From Hymenobacter swuensis DY53 (GTDB lineage: Bacteria; Bacteroidota; Bacteroidia; Cytophagales; Hymenobacteraceae): 64,000 nucleotides of DNA. Location of the stretch: assembly GCF_000576555.1 (NCBI RefSeq), contig NZ_CP007145.1, forward strand, positions 2,294,001 to 2,358,000. Direction: 5' to 3'. A model generated the notes under the pieces. The model was given only the letters and a program-made list of their open reading frames with translations. It searched no databases and was not told the origin of the DNA. Of this stretch, positions 33,347 to 43,500 are shown one piece after another. Made by a program: the position numbers and the translations under genes. Each line of letters starts with the position of its first letter. Positions within the stretch are counted from its first letter, which is position 1.

Positions 33347-35161
33347 CTACTCCTGCCTCGCCCGGCTCATGATGCGCCGCTCCCACCGCTTGCGTTTGGG
33401 GGCGATGCTGCCGCGCAAATACTTCTCCATCACCATTACGGCGCAGGGTGCGGCGGCCGTGGCCCCGAAACCCGCGTTTTCGAGGTATACGGCCACGGCA
33501 ATTTTGGGATTATCGGCCGGAGCAAAGCCGACGAAGGCGGCGTGGTCGTCGCCTTCGTCGTTTTCCACGGTACCGGTTTTGCCGGCTACGGTAATGCCTA
33601 TATCGGCGAGGCTGGAGGCATCGGCAGTGCCGCCGCGCTGCATTACGGCTACCATACCGGGCACCAGCGCGGCAAAATTAGCGCTGTCGATAAGGGTATA
33701 ATGCTTTTCACGGAAGCGCGACAACGGCCCGCCGCTGCCAATGCCGCGTACCAGATGGGGAGCGTAGTACCAGCCCCGGTTGGCAATGATGGCCGCCATA
33801 TTGGCCATCTGCAGTCCCGTCAGGTTGATTTCACCCTGCCCGATGCTGAGCGAATAGATGGAACGGTACGTCCAGTTGCGGGTGCGGCGGGCCTTGTCGT
33901 AATAGGCCGGGGTGGGCAGGAAGCCGGGTGCCTCACGGGGCAGATCCACGCCCAGCACCGAGTCCAGCCCGAAAGACCGCACGTAGCGCCGCCAGAGGGC
34001 CAGGTTGGCGTGGCGGGCAGCCACCGTATCCTGTACCAAACTATCGGGTACGCGGGTGATGAGGTTCTGCATCACCTGGTAGAAATAGGGGTTACAGCTG
34101 TATTTCAGGCCCAGCGTGAGGCTGTTGGCGGGCCGGTGGTGGTGCACGCAGCTCACCAGCGCCTGGTTACAGCGGAAGCCGGTGGCGGGAGTAATGGCTC
34201 CCAACTGCAGTGCCACGGCGGCATTTACCAACTTGAACACTGAGCCGGGTGGGTTGGCCAGCATGGCGGGACGGTTTAGCAAAGGCATCTCCTCGTGCTC
34301 CAGCAGCTCAGCCCGAACCCCGGCCTGATCGGGCGCGCTAAGGGTGGCCGGATCATACACCGGGGCCGATACGTAGGCCAGAATTTCGCCAGTACGTGGG
34401 TCAAGGGCGACCAGGTAGCCCCGGCGGTTGCCCAGCAGCTTTTCGGCGTACGACTGCAGCTTCACATCAAGGGTGAGGTGCAGATCCTGCCCCTGGCGGA
34501 AGGTGGTGTCTTTGGCCCAGGTGCCATGGGTGTTGCCTTTGGCATCTACTAACGGGTGGAGGTAACTGTGGCGGCCGGTGAGCAGGCCATTGTAATACGC
34601 CTCAATGCCACCGTTACGCAGCCGGTAGAAACGCCCGCGCCGGTAGCGTCTGGCTTGGTGGAAGAAAGTCTGGGCTTCGCTGGCCTTATAGCCCAACACC
34701 GGGGCTCCTGCGTGGGTAGTGTACACGCGCTGATGCCGCTGCGTGAGCAGTAGGTTGGGCCAGGCAGCACTGTCGCGGCGTACCCGCTTGGCTTCGGCGG
34801 CCGTGAGCCGGAGCTGAACCGGATGGCGGGGCCGGGCACCCGGGTAAGGCAGGGCCTCGGCAATACGCCGCCGGACGGTAGTAGAATCCCAGCCCAGCAG
34901 CAGGCCCAGGGCCAGGGTGTCGAGCGGAGGGCGGCGCGGCAGCTTCAGCAGAAATTGCGGGCGGGTATCCACCAGCACCGAGTCGTACCGGTCGAGGAGG
35001 CGGCCCCGAATAAGCGAGTCGGCCACCACAACGCGTCGCCGGGTATACACTTCGCCGGTGGTGGGGTTCTGGGTGGGTACGTCCGTTTGCTGATCGGGAG
35101 AGGAGCAGGCGGCCAGCAGTGCCAGCAGGCCGGTTTGCCACCAGAAGAGAGCAGTGCGCAT
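33347..35161 (-). CDS. class B penicillin-binding protein transpeptidase, lipoprotein form
   Basis: Cross-links peptidoglycan. Over 604 residues the three penicillin-binding motifs are complete: SVFK (S307, K310), SCN (S355-N357) and KTG (K528-G530). A linker-type N-terminal region (GYLVALDPRTGEILAYVSAPVYD) precedes them. The unusual point is the N-terminus, a lipoprotein signal with LLAAC (C19), where bitopic PBPs normally have a membrane anchor. A flexible stretch follows. It is transcribed alone, with no cell-division or rod-shape genes adjacent, so it is probably an accessory enzyme. Confidence 0.93.
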   Translation of the reverse strand: MRTALFWWQTGLLALLAACSSPDQQTDVPTQNPTTGEVYTRRRVVVADSLIRGRLLDRYDSVLVDTRPQFLLKLPRRPPLDTLALGLLLGWDSTTVRRRIAEALPYPGARPRHPVQLRLTAAEAKRVRRDSAAWPNLLLTQRHQRVYTTHAGAPVLGYKASEAQTFFHQARRYRRGRFYRLRNGGIEAYYNGLLTGRHSYLHPLVDAKGNTHGTWAKDTTFRQGQDLHLTLDVKLQSYAEKLLGNRRGYLVALDPRTGEILAYVSAPVYDPATLSAPDQAGVRAELLEHEEMPLLNRPAMLANPPGSVFKLVNAAVALQLGAITPATGFRCNQALVSCVHHHRPANSLTLGLKYSCNPYFYQVMQNLITRVPDSLVQDTVAARHANLALWRRYVRSFGLDSVLGVDLPREAPGFLPTPAYYDKARRTRNWTYRSIYSLSIGQGEINLTGLQMANMAAIIANRGWYYAPHLVRGIGSGGPLSRFREKHYTLIDSANFAALVPGMVAVMQRGGTADASSLADIGITVAGKTGTVENDEGDDHAAFVGFAPADNPKIAVAVYLENAGFGATAAAPCAVMVMEKYLRGSIAPKRKRWERRIMSRARQE

Positions 35162-35342
35162 GGGGTAAAGCTAGCCAATTGCCGGGCTTCGACGGTCCGG
35201 TTTTCGGTGAACGGCGTGGGCTGCTGGTCGGGCACCGGCCCACGCCGTTCATCGACCAGTCAGCCCATTCCCGACCCGCGCCCACCAAAATACCGCTTAT
35301 GTTGAGCCCGGCGGCGCGGCCCCGGCCGCCGAGTGGCGGGGC

Positions 35343-36296
35343 TTATTCGTCGGTAGCTGCCGGTTCTTTGGTGCCGCCCCCGAGCATGAGGGACATGGTT
35401 TGCATCCCGATCTGCAGGGCGTCTTTGGTATAGTCGAGCAGGGGGGCGGTGGTGTTGACTTTCAGCTCCTGGTCGGTAACGGCGCGGGGCTGCACGGTGG
35501 CAAATTCGTAGCGCATCTGCTGGCGGTGCTCCTTATCGAAGTACACCACCAGCCGGGTGATGCCGTAGGCCTGGTTGACGTACACCGGGTGGGCGAAGTT
35601 CAGGCTCTGCGGAATCTGGCGGGAGGTCCACACATCCAGGGCCACGGGCTTGCCGGAGAACTGGCCGGGGCCAGCCGGTTTAGTGTCCTGCGCCCCGGGC
35701 TTGAGGGTGTAAGTGGTTTTCTGGCTGGGGTAGCCCGCCACCAGCACCGTTTCGGGCGTGGTGCGCAGAGTGTAGTCCGAGTCTGTTACTACGATGCTCT
35801 GCCAGGTTTTCTCCACCGAAGCGGCGTCGTAGCTGTAGTTGACGCTCTGGGGAGCGGCCTGCGCCACGAGGCGTAGCAGGCCTTTGTTGGTTGCCTGGTT
35901 GAAGTAGTTTTCGAGGTGGTAGGTGAGGGCATCGGTAGTGGCGCGCACTTCCCGGCCCCGGCAGTAGAGCGTACCCTTGCGCGGCAGCAGCAGCGCGCCC
36001 ATCGTCATGGCCGGGCTGAGGTCGGCAGCGGCGGCCTGCAACTGCTGCTGCTCGGCCGCCGTGAGCCGACCGGCCAGCTGCTGCAGCTGCTCCTGAACGT
36101 TGCCCTTGGCCGGATCGACCTGGCTAAGCAGCTTGTCGTACGGATTACCGGGCAACGACACGCGGGTGGTAATAACGCCCTGGGTGAAATCGGGCACGGC
36201 CACCGCCGAGGCAGAGGGGGCGGGAGCATAGCCGGCGGCGGCCAGCAGCACAGTAAGCGGCAACACAGACCAGGCAAACGAACGAGAAAGGCGCAT
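35343..36296 (-). CDS. exported hypothetical protein
   Basis: I cannot name this family with confidence. It is 317 residues with a signal peptide (SFAWSVLPLTVLLAAAGYAPA) and a beta-rich mature part. Features include a Gln-rich helical stretch at 60-100, the repeated pattern of ETVLVAGYPSQKTTYTLKPG, DVWTSRQIPQSLNFAHPVYVN and RLVVYFDKEHRQQMRYEF, and an acidic C-terminus. The shape is like lipoprotein-localisation or outer-membrane-associated DUF4412-type proteins, but this is only resemblance. Monocistronic and exported. Confidence 0.75.
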   Translation of the reverse strand: MRLSRSFAWSVLPLTVLLAAAGYAPAPSASAVAVPDFTQGVITTRVSLPGNPYDKLLSQVDPAKGNVQEQLQQLAGRLTAAEQQQLQAAAADLSPAMTMGALLLPRKGTLYCRGREVRATTDALTYHLENYFNQATNKGLLRLVAQAAPQSVNYSYDAASVEKTWQSIVVTDSDYTLRTTPETVLVAGYPSQKTTYTLKPGAQDTKPAGPGQFSGKPVALDVWTSRQIPQSLNFAHPVYVNQAYGITRLVVYFDKEHRQQMRYEFATVQPRAVTDQELKVNTTAPLLDYTKDALQIGMQTMSLMLGGGTKEPAATDE

Positions 36297-36678
36297 AGGG
36301 AGGAAAGGATTTATTCGCTCAAAGCTATATAGATAATCCAGACCCGGCGTCTTTCCTTATCACGCTCCGAAACCGCCGCCGGACCGGCCCACGGCATCTG
36401 CCGGCCCGGCAGCAGTCTATGCTTCGTGTCGGCTTAGCTTACCGGTCTATCCCTATTACTAATCCAGGTTGCTGAAAGAGCCGCCGGACCGGAGCCCTTG
36501 CGAGTGGCCCCGCATCATCCGCAACCTGGGTTAACTACTATGTTTTCCTGATTGATCCGCGCCGTCCGTTTTCTGCCTTTGGTCGCTTTGGGGGCCTGCT
36601 CTTCCCAGGCTGTGTGAACAGATGGCACCCGTTCATGTTTCCGGCGTGGCTTCGCCTGGGTTTTGCCGGCTGCGCCGC
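36297..36678. other. intergenic region with an inverted repeat
   Basis: About 380 bases without a gene. The arms AATCCAGGTTGC (36461-36472) and GCAACCTGGGTT (36521-36532) form an imperfect inverted repeat of 11 of 12 bases. No ORF with coding character was found. Confidence 0.5.
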
Positions 36679-37800
36679 TTAGTCCGCGTAATGGTGGCGG
36701 TATAGTAAAACCCAAGCAGCCAGGAAACTCCCAACGGCCAGCAGTGCCGTAAATCCAAACAGGTTAAGCAGCAGCAATCCGATAAAAAGCCCGAATACCA
36801 CCCGCAGAAACAGTTTCATGTGCTGCCCCAGCCGGTACAGTACGGCCCGGAACAGGAGCGTAACGCCCAGCATCAGCAGGAACCCCATGAGGGCCTTGGG
36901 CGGAGCGGCGGCAAGAAACAGCCCCAGCGCTTCGGGCAGCAGCAGCAGGCTGTATAGGGCTATCTGCTGACCGTATTGCCGCGCTTTACCGTAGGGGAAG
37001 TTGCGGGCGAAGCGCAGGTACGTCAGCTCGAACTCGCTTGCCTGATACACCAGCACCGCGTGAATCAAGGCCACACACAAGCCCATCATCCCAAGCAGCC
37101 GCAGGTCGGAGCGGGAATCGGGAAATACGCCGAAGACCAGGGCTACACTGACCAGGGAAGCTGCTTTGGTAACGGCGTAGGCCACGCGTTTGCGGAAGAC
37201 GACTTCGAACAGAAACAGGCTGAACAAGGGCTTGGGCCAGGCGCGCAGCCACGCCAGCCCAACTGCCCGGGTCGGCTCGGTGGCCGGGTTGTTCGTGATG
37301 CATACGTAGTACCGGGCACTGTACCCGATAAGCACCAGCAGGTACCCGGGGATGAGCAGCGGCACTAACCAGTACCCGTACGCCACGCCCACCAGCATGG
37401 CATACCCGCCCAGCACCACCAGCGGCAACGACATGACGAGCTGCATTACTGCCCAGGCCCGCAACTGCCGGGTGCGGCTCAGGGCGTTGAGGCTGTAAAA
37501 CAGAAACCCCGCGTCTGGCTCTTTCAAACGCGCGCTGACATATTGCCAGGTCTTAATGCTGTAGATAAATAAAATAGCAGCAAAAATAACGACGCCCACC
37601 GGTTCGCTGACGGTAGATATTGCCAGTTTCAGGGCCGTTGCAATAATCTGCTCGGGCGTCAGGTGGGTTTGGTTGAGGACGTTGGTATAGAAGAAATTGC
37701 TGAAAATGAGAATAAGCAGCGAGAGTAATAAGCCGGTGTGCTCCCGATAGAACCCTTTGGCCAATAGTTTGGTCAGCACGCGGGTGTGGGCACTGCTCAT
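36679..37800 (-). CDS. ABC transporter-associated membrane protein
   Basis: A 373-residue protein with about eight TM helices and no soluble domain of size. It overlaps the ATPase gene at 37797 by four bases (ATGA), so the two are translated together as a two-component ABC system. The helices (LLLSLLILIFSNFFYTNVL, LAISTVSEPVGVVIFAAILF, ALLAVGSFLAAWVLLY) and long polar loops do not match a family I can name. It is likely the permease. The substrate is unknown. Start ATG at 37800, placed by the overlap. Confidence 0.8.
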   Translation of the reverse strand: MSSAHTRVLTKLLAKGFYREHTGLLLSLLILIFSNFFYTNVLNQTHLTPEQIIATALKLAISTVSEPVGVVIFAAILFIYSIKTWQYVSARLKEPDAGFLFYSLNALSRTRQLRAWAVMQLVMSLPLVVLGGYAMLVGVAYGYWLVPLLIPGYLLVLIGYSARYYVCITNNPATEPTRAVGLAWLRAWPKPLFSLFLFEVVFRKRVAYAVTKAASLVSVALVFGVFPDSRSDLRLLGMMGLCVALIHAVLVYQASEFELTYLRFARNFPYGKARQYGQQIALYSLLLLPEALGLFLAAAPPKALMGFLLMLGVTLLFRAVLYRLGQHMKLFLRVVFGLFIGLLLLNLFGFTALLAVGSFLAAWVLLYRHHYAD

Positions 37801-38432
37801 CCGATATGTTGCAGCGTAGCCTGGGCCACTAGAATTTCCCGCACGTCGGGCAGAAGTTCCCCCTCAAATGCCTGGTGCGAGGACAACAGGAAGGTCGTGC
37901 CAGCCAGCCGGTGCTGGTCGGCAATCCAGGCATATAGAATCGGCAGCGAATCCGCATCCAGGGTGGTCAGGGGCTCATCGAGCAAGATGCAGGCCGGCCG
38001 CCCCAAAAAGGCCAGCACCAACGACAGTTTCTTGAGCATCCCGCTGGAATAGGTGCTGATGCGGTCCGGGAGGTAGGCCGTCATGCCCATGCTTTCCACG
38101 TACTGCTCCTCCTGCCGGGCCGGCGCATTCTTGGCCGATTTGAACAGCTGAATCAGCTCCGTACCCGTCAGGAAATCGGGAAACACGGGTTCAGCCTCGG
38201 CAAAGTTCACCGCGCTGCGGTAGGCGGTGGGGTTCTTCTTGATAGATATATTGGGGTGTGCCGTCACGTCTCCCTCAAAGGAAAGTATGCCGGCCAGGGC
38301 TTTCAGGAACGTGCTTTTGCCGGAGCCGTTGTGGCCGCGAATCCAGTGAATCCCGGAGTCGATAGTGAAATTATCCAGCCGAAGAATTGTGTGGCCGTTG
38401 TAGGCTTTATGGAAGTTGTGAATGGTGAGCAC
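37797..38432 (-). CDS. ABC transporter ATP-binding protein
   Basis: The energising subunit for the adjacent membrane protein. All nucleotide-binding motifs are present: Walker A GHNGSGKST, the signature YSSGMLKK, Walker B CILLDEP and the switch histidine in LLSSHQ. The GTG at 38430-38432 starts the domain at MLTIHNFHKAYNGHTI, which is the natural N-terminus. An ATG further upstream (38483) would add 17 residues without homology. The signature is a non-canonical SSGM in place of LSGGQ, as in some export-type proteins. Cytoplasmic and membrane-associated. The substrate is not known. Confidence 0.9.
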   Translation of the reverse strand: MLTIHNFHKAYNGHTILRLDNFTIDSGIHWIRGHNGSGKSTFLKALAGILSFEGDVTAHPNISIKKNPTAYRSAVNFAEAEPVFPDFLTGTELIQLFKSAKNAPARQEEQYVESMGMTAYLPDRISTYSSGMLKKLSLVLAFLGRPACILLDEPLTTLDADSLPILYAWIADQHRLAGTTFLLSSHQAFEGELLPDVREILVAQATLQHIG

Positions 38433-38630
38433 GGGGTAATAACGAATAGTTGTGGACGCCAAAGCGGACGCCAGATTAAGCATGACGATACGGTTACTGT
38501 TGGCTGACTATCTGAGCCGCACGCTGCTTGTGGCTGCGTCAGCAACGCCGGCTTTGTCCGCTTGTTGTCGCAGCGCGCCACAAAAATCCTTCATGTTTTC
38601 TGCCAACCCGGCGCGGCTGCTCAGCAAAAC

Positions 38631-38654
38631 GCCACCCGGATTTCTCCGGGTGGC
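38631..38654. terminator. hairpin near the metallo-beta-lactamase-fold gene
   Basis: GCCACCCGGA pairs with TCCGGGTGGC around four bases, preceded by AAAA. On the minus strand it follows the stop of the gene at 38686-39462. Confidence 0.7.
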
Positions 38655-38685
38655 GCAGTCCAAACGCACGTCAGATTGTGGTGTG

Positions 38686-39462
38686 TTACTGGGCGGCCGG
38701 ATACCAGTTGCGCAGCCGGACGTCAATTTTCTTGTTGGCCTGGTTCACGGTTTTCCTGAAGCCCTCCACGTCGCTCAGGCCATTCTGGCCCCGGTAGTGA
38801 TACGGATACACCATACCCGGTTTGAAGGCCAGAACGCCCTGCGCGGCCTGCTGCACATCCATGGTATAGGGCAGGTTCATGCATACGAATGCCACGTCGA
38901 TGTTCTTGAGGGCGCGCATTTCGGCAATGTCTTCGGTGTCGCCGGAGAGGTACACGTTCTTGCCGCCCAGGTTTAGCACATAGCCGTTGCCCCGGCCTTT
39001 GGTGTGCGGCGCATCGGGGGCTTCGGGCAGGTTGTACATCGGAATGGCCGAAACCGTCATGCCCAGCGTATCGAGCTTCTGGCCGTTACCCAGCACGCGG
39101 ACCTGGGCTTTGTACTCGGCGGGCAGCTTATCGGCCACGGCCTGGGGCACGATCATCAGGGCCTTGCCCACGGAAAGCCCCGCCAGCGTCTTCGGGTCCA
39201 GGTGGTCGCCGTGAATGTCGGTGATGAGGATAACATCGGGGGCGGCCAGGCCGGCGTAGGCGGCGGCTCCGCCGTAGGGGTCCACGTAAATGGTCTTGCC
39301 GTTCCAGCTAAACACCACGCTGCCGTGGGTGATGGGCTGCATCGTAAGCGGGCCTTTCTTGGTGACAATCTGGTCGGCGGCCGCACGCGGTGCGGGGGCA
39401 GTTTGGGCCTGCGCCTGGGCAGTGAATGCCAGGGCCGCCGCGAGGATAAGGGGGAATTTCAT
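38686..39462 (-). CDS. exported metallo-beta-lactamase-fold hydrolase
   Basis: A 258-residue metal-dependent hydrolase with a signal peptide (MKFPLILAAALAFTAQAQAQ). The MBL fold shows the metal motif HGDHLD (H84, D86, H87, D89) after the strand ILITD. Later regions carry GNGYVLNLGGKNVYLSGDTEDIAEMRAL (metal-ligand Asp in SGDT) and YPYHYRGQNGL with the final histidine. It resembles the UPF0173-like MBL family of predicted hydrolases. Periplasmic location is likely. The substrate is unknown. Monocistronic. Confidence 0.9.
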   Translation of the reverse strand: MKFPLILAAALAFTAQAQAQTAPAPRAAADQIVTKKGPLTMQPITHGSVVFSWNGKTIYVDPYGGAAAYAGLAAPDVILITDIHGDHLDPKTLAGLSVGKALMIVPQAVADKLPAEYKAQVRVLGNGQKLDTLGMTVSAIPMYNLPEAPDAPHTKGRGNGYVLNLGGKNVYLSGDTEDIAEMRALKNIDVAFVCMNLPYTMDVQQAAQGVLAFKPGMVYPYHYRGQNGLSDVEGFRKTVNQANKKIDVRLRNWYPAAQ

Positions 39463-39604
39463 TCGTTTTTTTCTTGGTGGGGGTGTTGGGAAGAAAGCAG
39501 GTTCAGGTTGCTAACTCAGGGCGGGGGCGAAAGTTCTGGGTGAGGCGTTTGGAGAGGGTAGCCTCCGTGTCTTCGGTGTGTAACACACGAGTGGAGTATA
39601 GAAA

Positions 39605-39632
39605 ACGCCGCCCGGATTGCTCTGGGCGGCGT
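39605..39632 (-). terminator. hairpin terminator downstream of the AT-rich gene
   Basis: ACGCCGCCC (39605-39613) pairs with GGGCGGCGT (39624-39632), with A/T tracts on both outer sides. Confidence 0.7.
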
Positions 39633-39743
39633 GTTTTCGGGTTGCTGCTTTGCAGTAGTGGCGGTACAATCTCCACATATAGCTAGTCACAAGTTACGGC
39701 TGCGCTTGAAATCGTGCCAGTAGCAGCCAATGGAGGACTTAGA

Positions 39744-40514
39744 TTATCTAGTCTCTATATCAAAGATGAAGAAAGCATCGTTATTATTCGATAGACATAA
39801 TCCCCAAATTTCCTTGTCGAGGAACAAACTAGGGTCTTTTGATTCTGCATATTCTATGGACACGTCCGGTGCGTGGCCAAAATAAGTATAGCTCAGATAA
39901 ATTGGATTTGGTATCCAAAGTTGAAGCGCAAAAGACGAATCAATTCTGGTAGAAATATATTCATGCTTTTGACACTTGTCAATAAGAGTTTGGTTGACCT
40001 TTGCTTCAGCTAAATTGTCAGTTCCAATCTCTTCGTCTAAAGCATAGTTCAACGTTGGTACTGTAACAGGCTCATTAATGGCACAGATTGTAATAGCATC
40101 AATAGTCATATTATCCTGTGTGCAAATCTTTATATTGGCGTTTTTGAATAAGTATAGATATGAATAGTATTTTTTACTCGCTTCTACTAGTTCATCACTG
40201 AACGTGTCAAAAATGGATTGTTCGTTATCTGAGTATTTCAACGGAATGCCTAGTATATGTCTCATCAATTCTACGCTTGAACCTGGCTTGAGACGCCAAA
40301 TGGCTTCGCCTGTAATGACCTTGTCAGTATTCTGTAATGTTATTGTCTTTTGCTTTTCTAATTCTTTGGCTCGTTCTGCTATTGTTTCTTTCTTCTTTTT
40401 ATTTTCTCGATAGTTAAGATAAGTCTGCTGTAATAACCAAACTAATAAGCCTCCTATTAGACCTGATAAAATATTGCTGAACATAGATGAAAAAAAATCT
40501 GGTTCTGGTTTCAT
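39744..40514 (-). CDS. AT-rich orphan single-pass membrane protein
   Basis: A 256-residue protein with clearly lower GC than the flanking genes. An N-terminal membrane segment (FSNILSGLIGGLLVWLLQQT) is followed by a Lys/Glu-rich coiled coil (NYRENKKKKETIAERAKELEKQ) and a soluble domain. That domain has the SmpA-like stretch LKPGSSVELMRHILGIP and a second half rich in Asn, Asp and Tyr. The layout recalls the ETEC_3214-type membrane-anchored proteins, but I am not certain. It is a candidate for horizontal acquisition or a defence or stress factor. Its terminator is at 39605-39632. Confidence 0.75.
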   Translation of the reverse strand: MKPEPDFFSSMFSNILSGLIGGLLVWLLQQTYLNYRENKKKKETIAERAKELEKQKTITLQNTDKVITGEAIWRLKPGSSVELMRHILGIPLKYSDNEQSIFDTFSDELVEASKKYYSYLYLFKNANIKICTQDNMTIDAITICAINEPVTVPTLNYALDEEIGTDNLAEAKVNQTLIDKCQKHEYISTRIDSSFALQLWIPNPIYLSYTYFGHAPDVSIEYAESKDPSLFLDKEIWGLCLSNNNDAFFIFDIETR

Positions 40515-40527
40515 AAAAATTTCTAAA

Positions 40528-40565
40528 TAAAGAAGGTATACCCTTAATGAGGTATACCTTCTTTA
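40528..40565 (-). terminator. hairpin terminator of icmF
   Basis: Exact 15-base arms TAAAGAAGGTATACC (40528-40542) and GGTATACCTTCTTTA (40551-40565), just after the icmF stop on the minus strand. Confidence 0.8.
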
Positions 40566-40581
40566 ACTACAATGTTAGAGT

Positions 40582-43500
40582 TTACATATTCCGCCGATAC
40601 TGCCCACCCACCTCAAACAGCGCGTTCGTAATCTGCCCTAATGAGCAGAACTTGGCGGTTTCCATGAGGGCCTCGAAGAGGTTGCCGTTGGCCACGGCCA
40701 CCTGCTGCAGCTGCTTCAGGCGCTGCTCGGTGGTGGCGTGGTTGCGGGCATGCAGGGCCTGTAGCATTGTAATCTGGTACTGCTTTTCCTCCTCCGTGGC
40801 GCGGATAACCTCGGCGGGTACCACCGTGGGGGACCCGGAGGAGGAGAGGAAGGTGTTCACCCCGATGATGGGATACTCGCCCGTGTGCTTGAGCATCTCG
40901 TAGTGCATGCTTTCCTCCTGAATCTTGCCGCGCTGGTACATGGTTTCCATGGCCCCCAGCACGCCGCCGCGCTCCGTAATCCGGTCGAATTCCGTGAGTA
41001 CGGCCTCTTCCACTAGGTCGGTGAGCTCCTCAATGATGAAGGAGCCCTGCAGCGGGTTTTCGTTTTTGGCCAGGCCCAGCTCCCGGTTGATGATGAGCTG
41101 GATAGCCATGGCCCGGCGCACCGAGGCCTCGGTGGGCGTGGTAATGGCCTCGTCGTAGGCGTTGGTGTGCAGCGAGTTGCAGTTGTCGTAGATGGCGTAG
41201 AGGGCCTGCAGGGTGGTGCGGATATCGTTGAAGTCGATTTCCTGGGCGTGCAGGCTCCGGCCGCTGGTCTGGATGTGGTACTTCAGCATCTGCGAGCGGG
41301 CGTCGGCGCCGTACTTCAGCTTCATGGCCTTGGCCCAGATGCGGCGCGCCACACGGCCAATCACGGCGTACTCGGGGTCGATGCCGTTGGAGAAGAAGAA
41401 CGACAGGTTGGGGGCGAAGTCGTTCACGTTCATGCCCCGGCTCACGTAATACTCCACAAACGTGAAGCCGTTGCTGAGCGTGAGGGCCAGCTGGGTAATG
41501 GGGTTGGCCCCGGCCTCGGCAATGTGGTAGCCCGAAATCGACACGGAGTAGAAGTTCCGCACCTTGTTGGTGATGAAGTACTGCTGCACGTCGCCCATCA
41601 GGCGCAGGCTGAACTCGGTGCTGAAGATGCAGGTGTTCTGGGCCTGGTCTTCCTTCAGAATATCGGCCTGCACGGTACCGCGCACCTGCGCCAGCGTGCG
41701 GGTTTTGATGGCGTGGTACACCTCCTGGGGCAGCACCTGGTCGCCGGTTACGCCGAGCAACAGGAGGCCCAAGCCGTCGTTGCCCTGGGGCAGCTCGCCC
41801 TGGTAGCGGGGGCGGGGCTGGCCCAACTCCTGGTAAATGGCCTCGATTTTGGCTTCTATCTCCGCTTCCAGCCCGTTTTCCTTGATGTACAGCTCGCACT
41901 GCTGGTCGATGGCCGCGTTCATGAAGAAGGCGGCAATGGTAGCGGCGGGCCCGTTGATGGTCATCGACACCGAGGTCATCGGGTCGGCCAGGTTGAAGCC
42001 GGAGTAGAGCTTCTTGGCGTCGTCGAGGCTGCACACGCTCACGCCGCTGTTGCCGATTTTGCCGTAGATGTCGGGCCGGTGGTCGGGGTCCTCGCCGTAG
42101 AGCGTTACGGAGTCGAAGGCCGTGCTCAGGCGCTTGGCGGGCAGGCCCATGCTCACGTAGTGGAAGCGGCGGTTGGTACGCTCGGGCCCGCCTTCGCCGG
42201 CAAACATGCGGGTGGGGTCTTCGCCCTCGCGCTTGAAGGGAAACACACCGGCCGTGTAGGGGAACTCGCCGGGCACGTTTTCCTGGAGCTGCCACTTCAG
42301 CAAATCACCCCAGGCGGTGTAGCGCGGCAGGGAAATCTTGGGAATCTGCTGCTGGGAGAGGCTAGTGGTGTGCGTCTGGATGCGGATTTCCTTGTCGCGC
42401 ACCTTGAAGATGAACTCGGGGGCTTTGTAGGCGGCTACCTTTTGCGGCCAGGTCTCCAAGAGCTTCCAGTTTTGCCCGTCCAGACGGAGCTTGATTTCCT
42501 GGAAGGTGCTCTCCAGGCCGGCCACGAGGCTTCCTGCTCCGGATCCGTGGCTGCCGTTCCCGCTGCCAGATCCGTTAGGGGCGGCGTCTCCGAGACTTTC
42601 AACGGCTCCGACGGCCTGTCGGATTCCATAGAGCTGCTGAGCAACGTCAGCTTGTTTTTGAACCCACTGATCATACTGGCGGTTGGTTTCGGCAATTTCA
42701 GACAAATACCGCGTGCGGTGCGGCGGAATGATGTAAATCTTCTCCGAATCCTCCTGGGAGGTTTCGAGGTGGGAGGCGAAGGGCACGCCGGTTCTGGCTT
42801 CTACAGTGGCCAGCACGGCGCGGTAGAGGCGGTTCATGCCGGGGTCGTTGAACTGGGAGGCAATGGTCCCGAAAACGGGCATCGAATCCAGGGGCTTATC
42901 CCAGTGGCCGTGGTTGCGCTGGTACTGCTTGCGCACGTCGCGCAGGGCGTCCAGGGCGCCGCGCTTGTCGAACTTGTTAAGGGCAATGACGTCGGCGAAG
43001 TCGAGCATGTCGATTTTCTCCAACTGGGTGGCCGCGCCGTACTCGGGCGTCATCACATAGAGGCTGGTATCGGAGTGCTCGATGATTTCGGTGTCACTCT
43101 GCCCGATGCCGGAGGTTTCGAGGATGATCAGGTCGAAGCCAGCGGCTTTTACCACGTCCACGGCGTCCTGCACGTACTTACTCAGGGCCAGGTTGCTCTG
43201 GCGCGTAGCCAGGCTGCGCATATACACCCGGGGTGAGTTGATGGCGTTCATCCGGATCCGGTCGCCGAGCAGGGCCCCGCCGGTTTTGCGCTTGCTGGGG
43301 TCGACGGAAATGATGGCAATGGTCTTCTCGGGGAAGTCGAGCAGAAACCGCCGCACCAGCTCATCCACAAGCGAGGATTTACCCGCGCCACCGGTGCCGG
43401 TGATACCGAGGATGGGAGTGGTGTGAGGGTGTGAGGGTGTGAGGGTAGGAGTTTGGGAGTTAGTGGTGTTGGCTCCATTTTCACTCTGCTGAAACTCAGC

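Noticed and set aside
41167..43236. 689-residue plus-strand frame over icmF
   Set aside because: Antisense shadow of a well-supported fused mutase; no family features in the translation.
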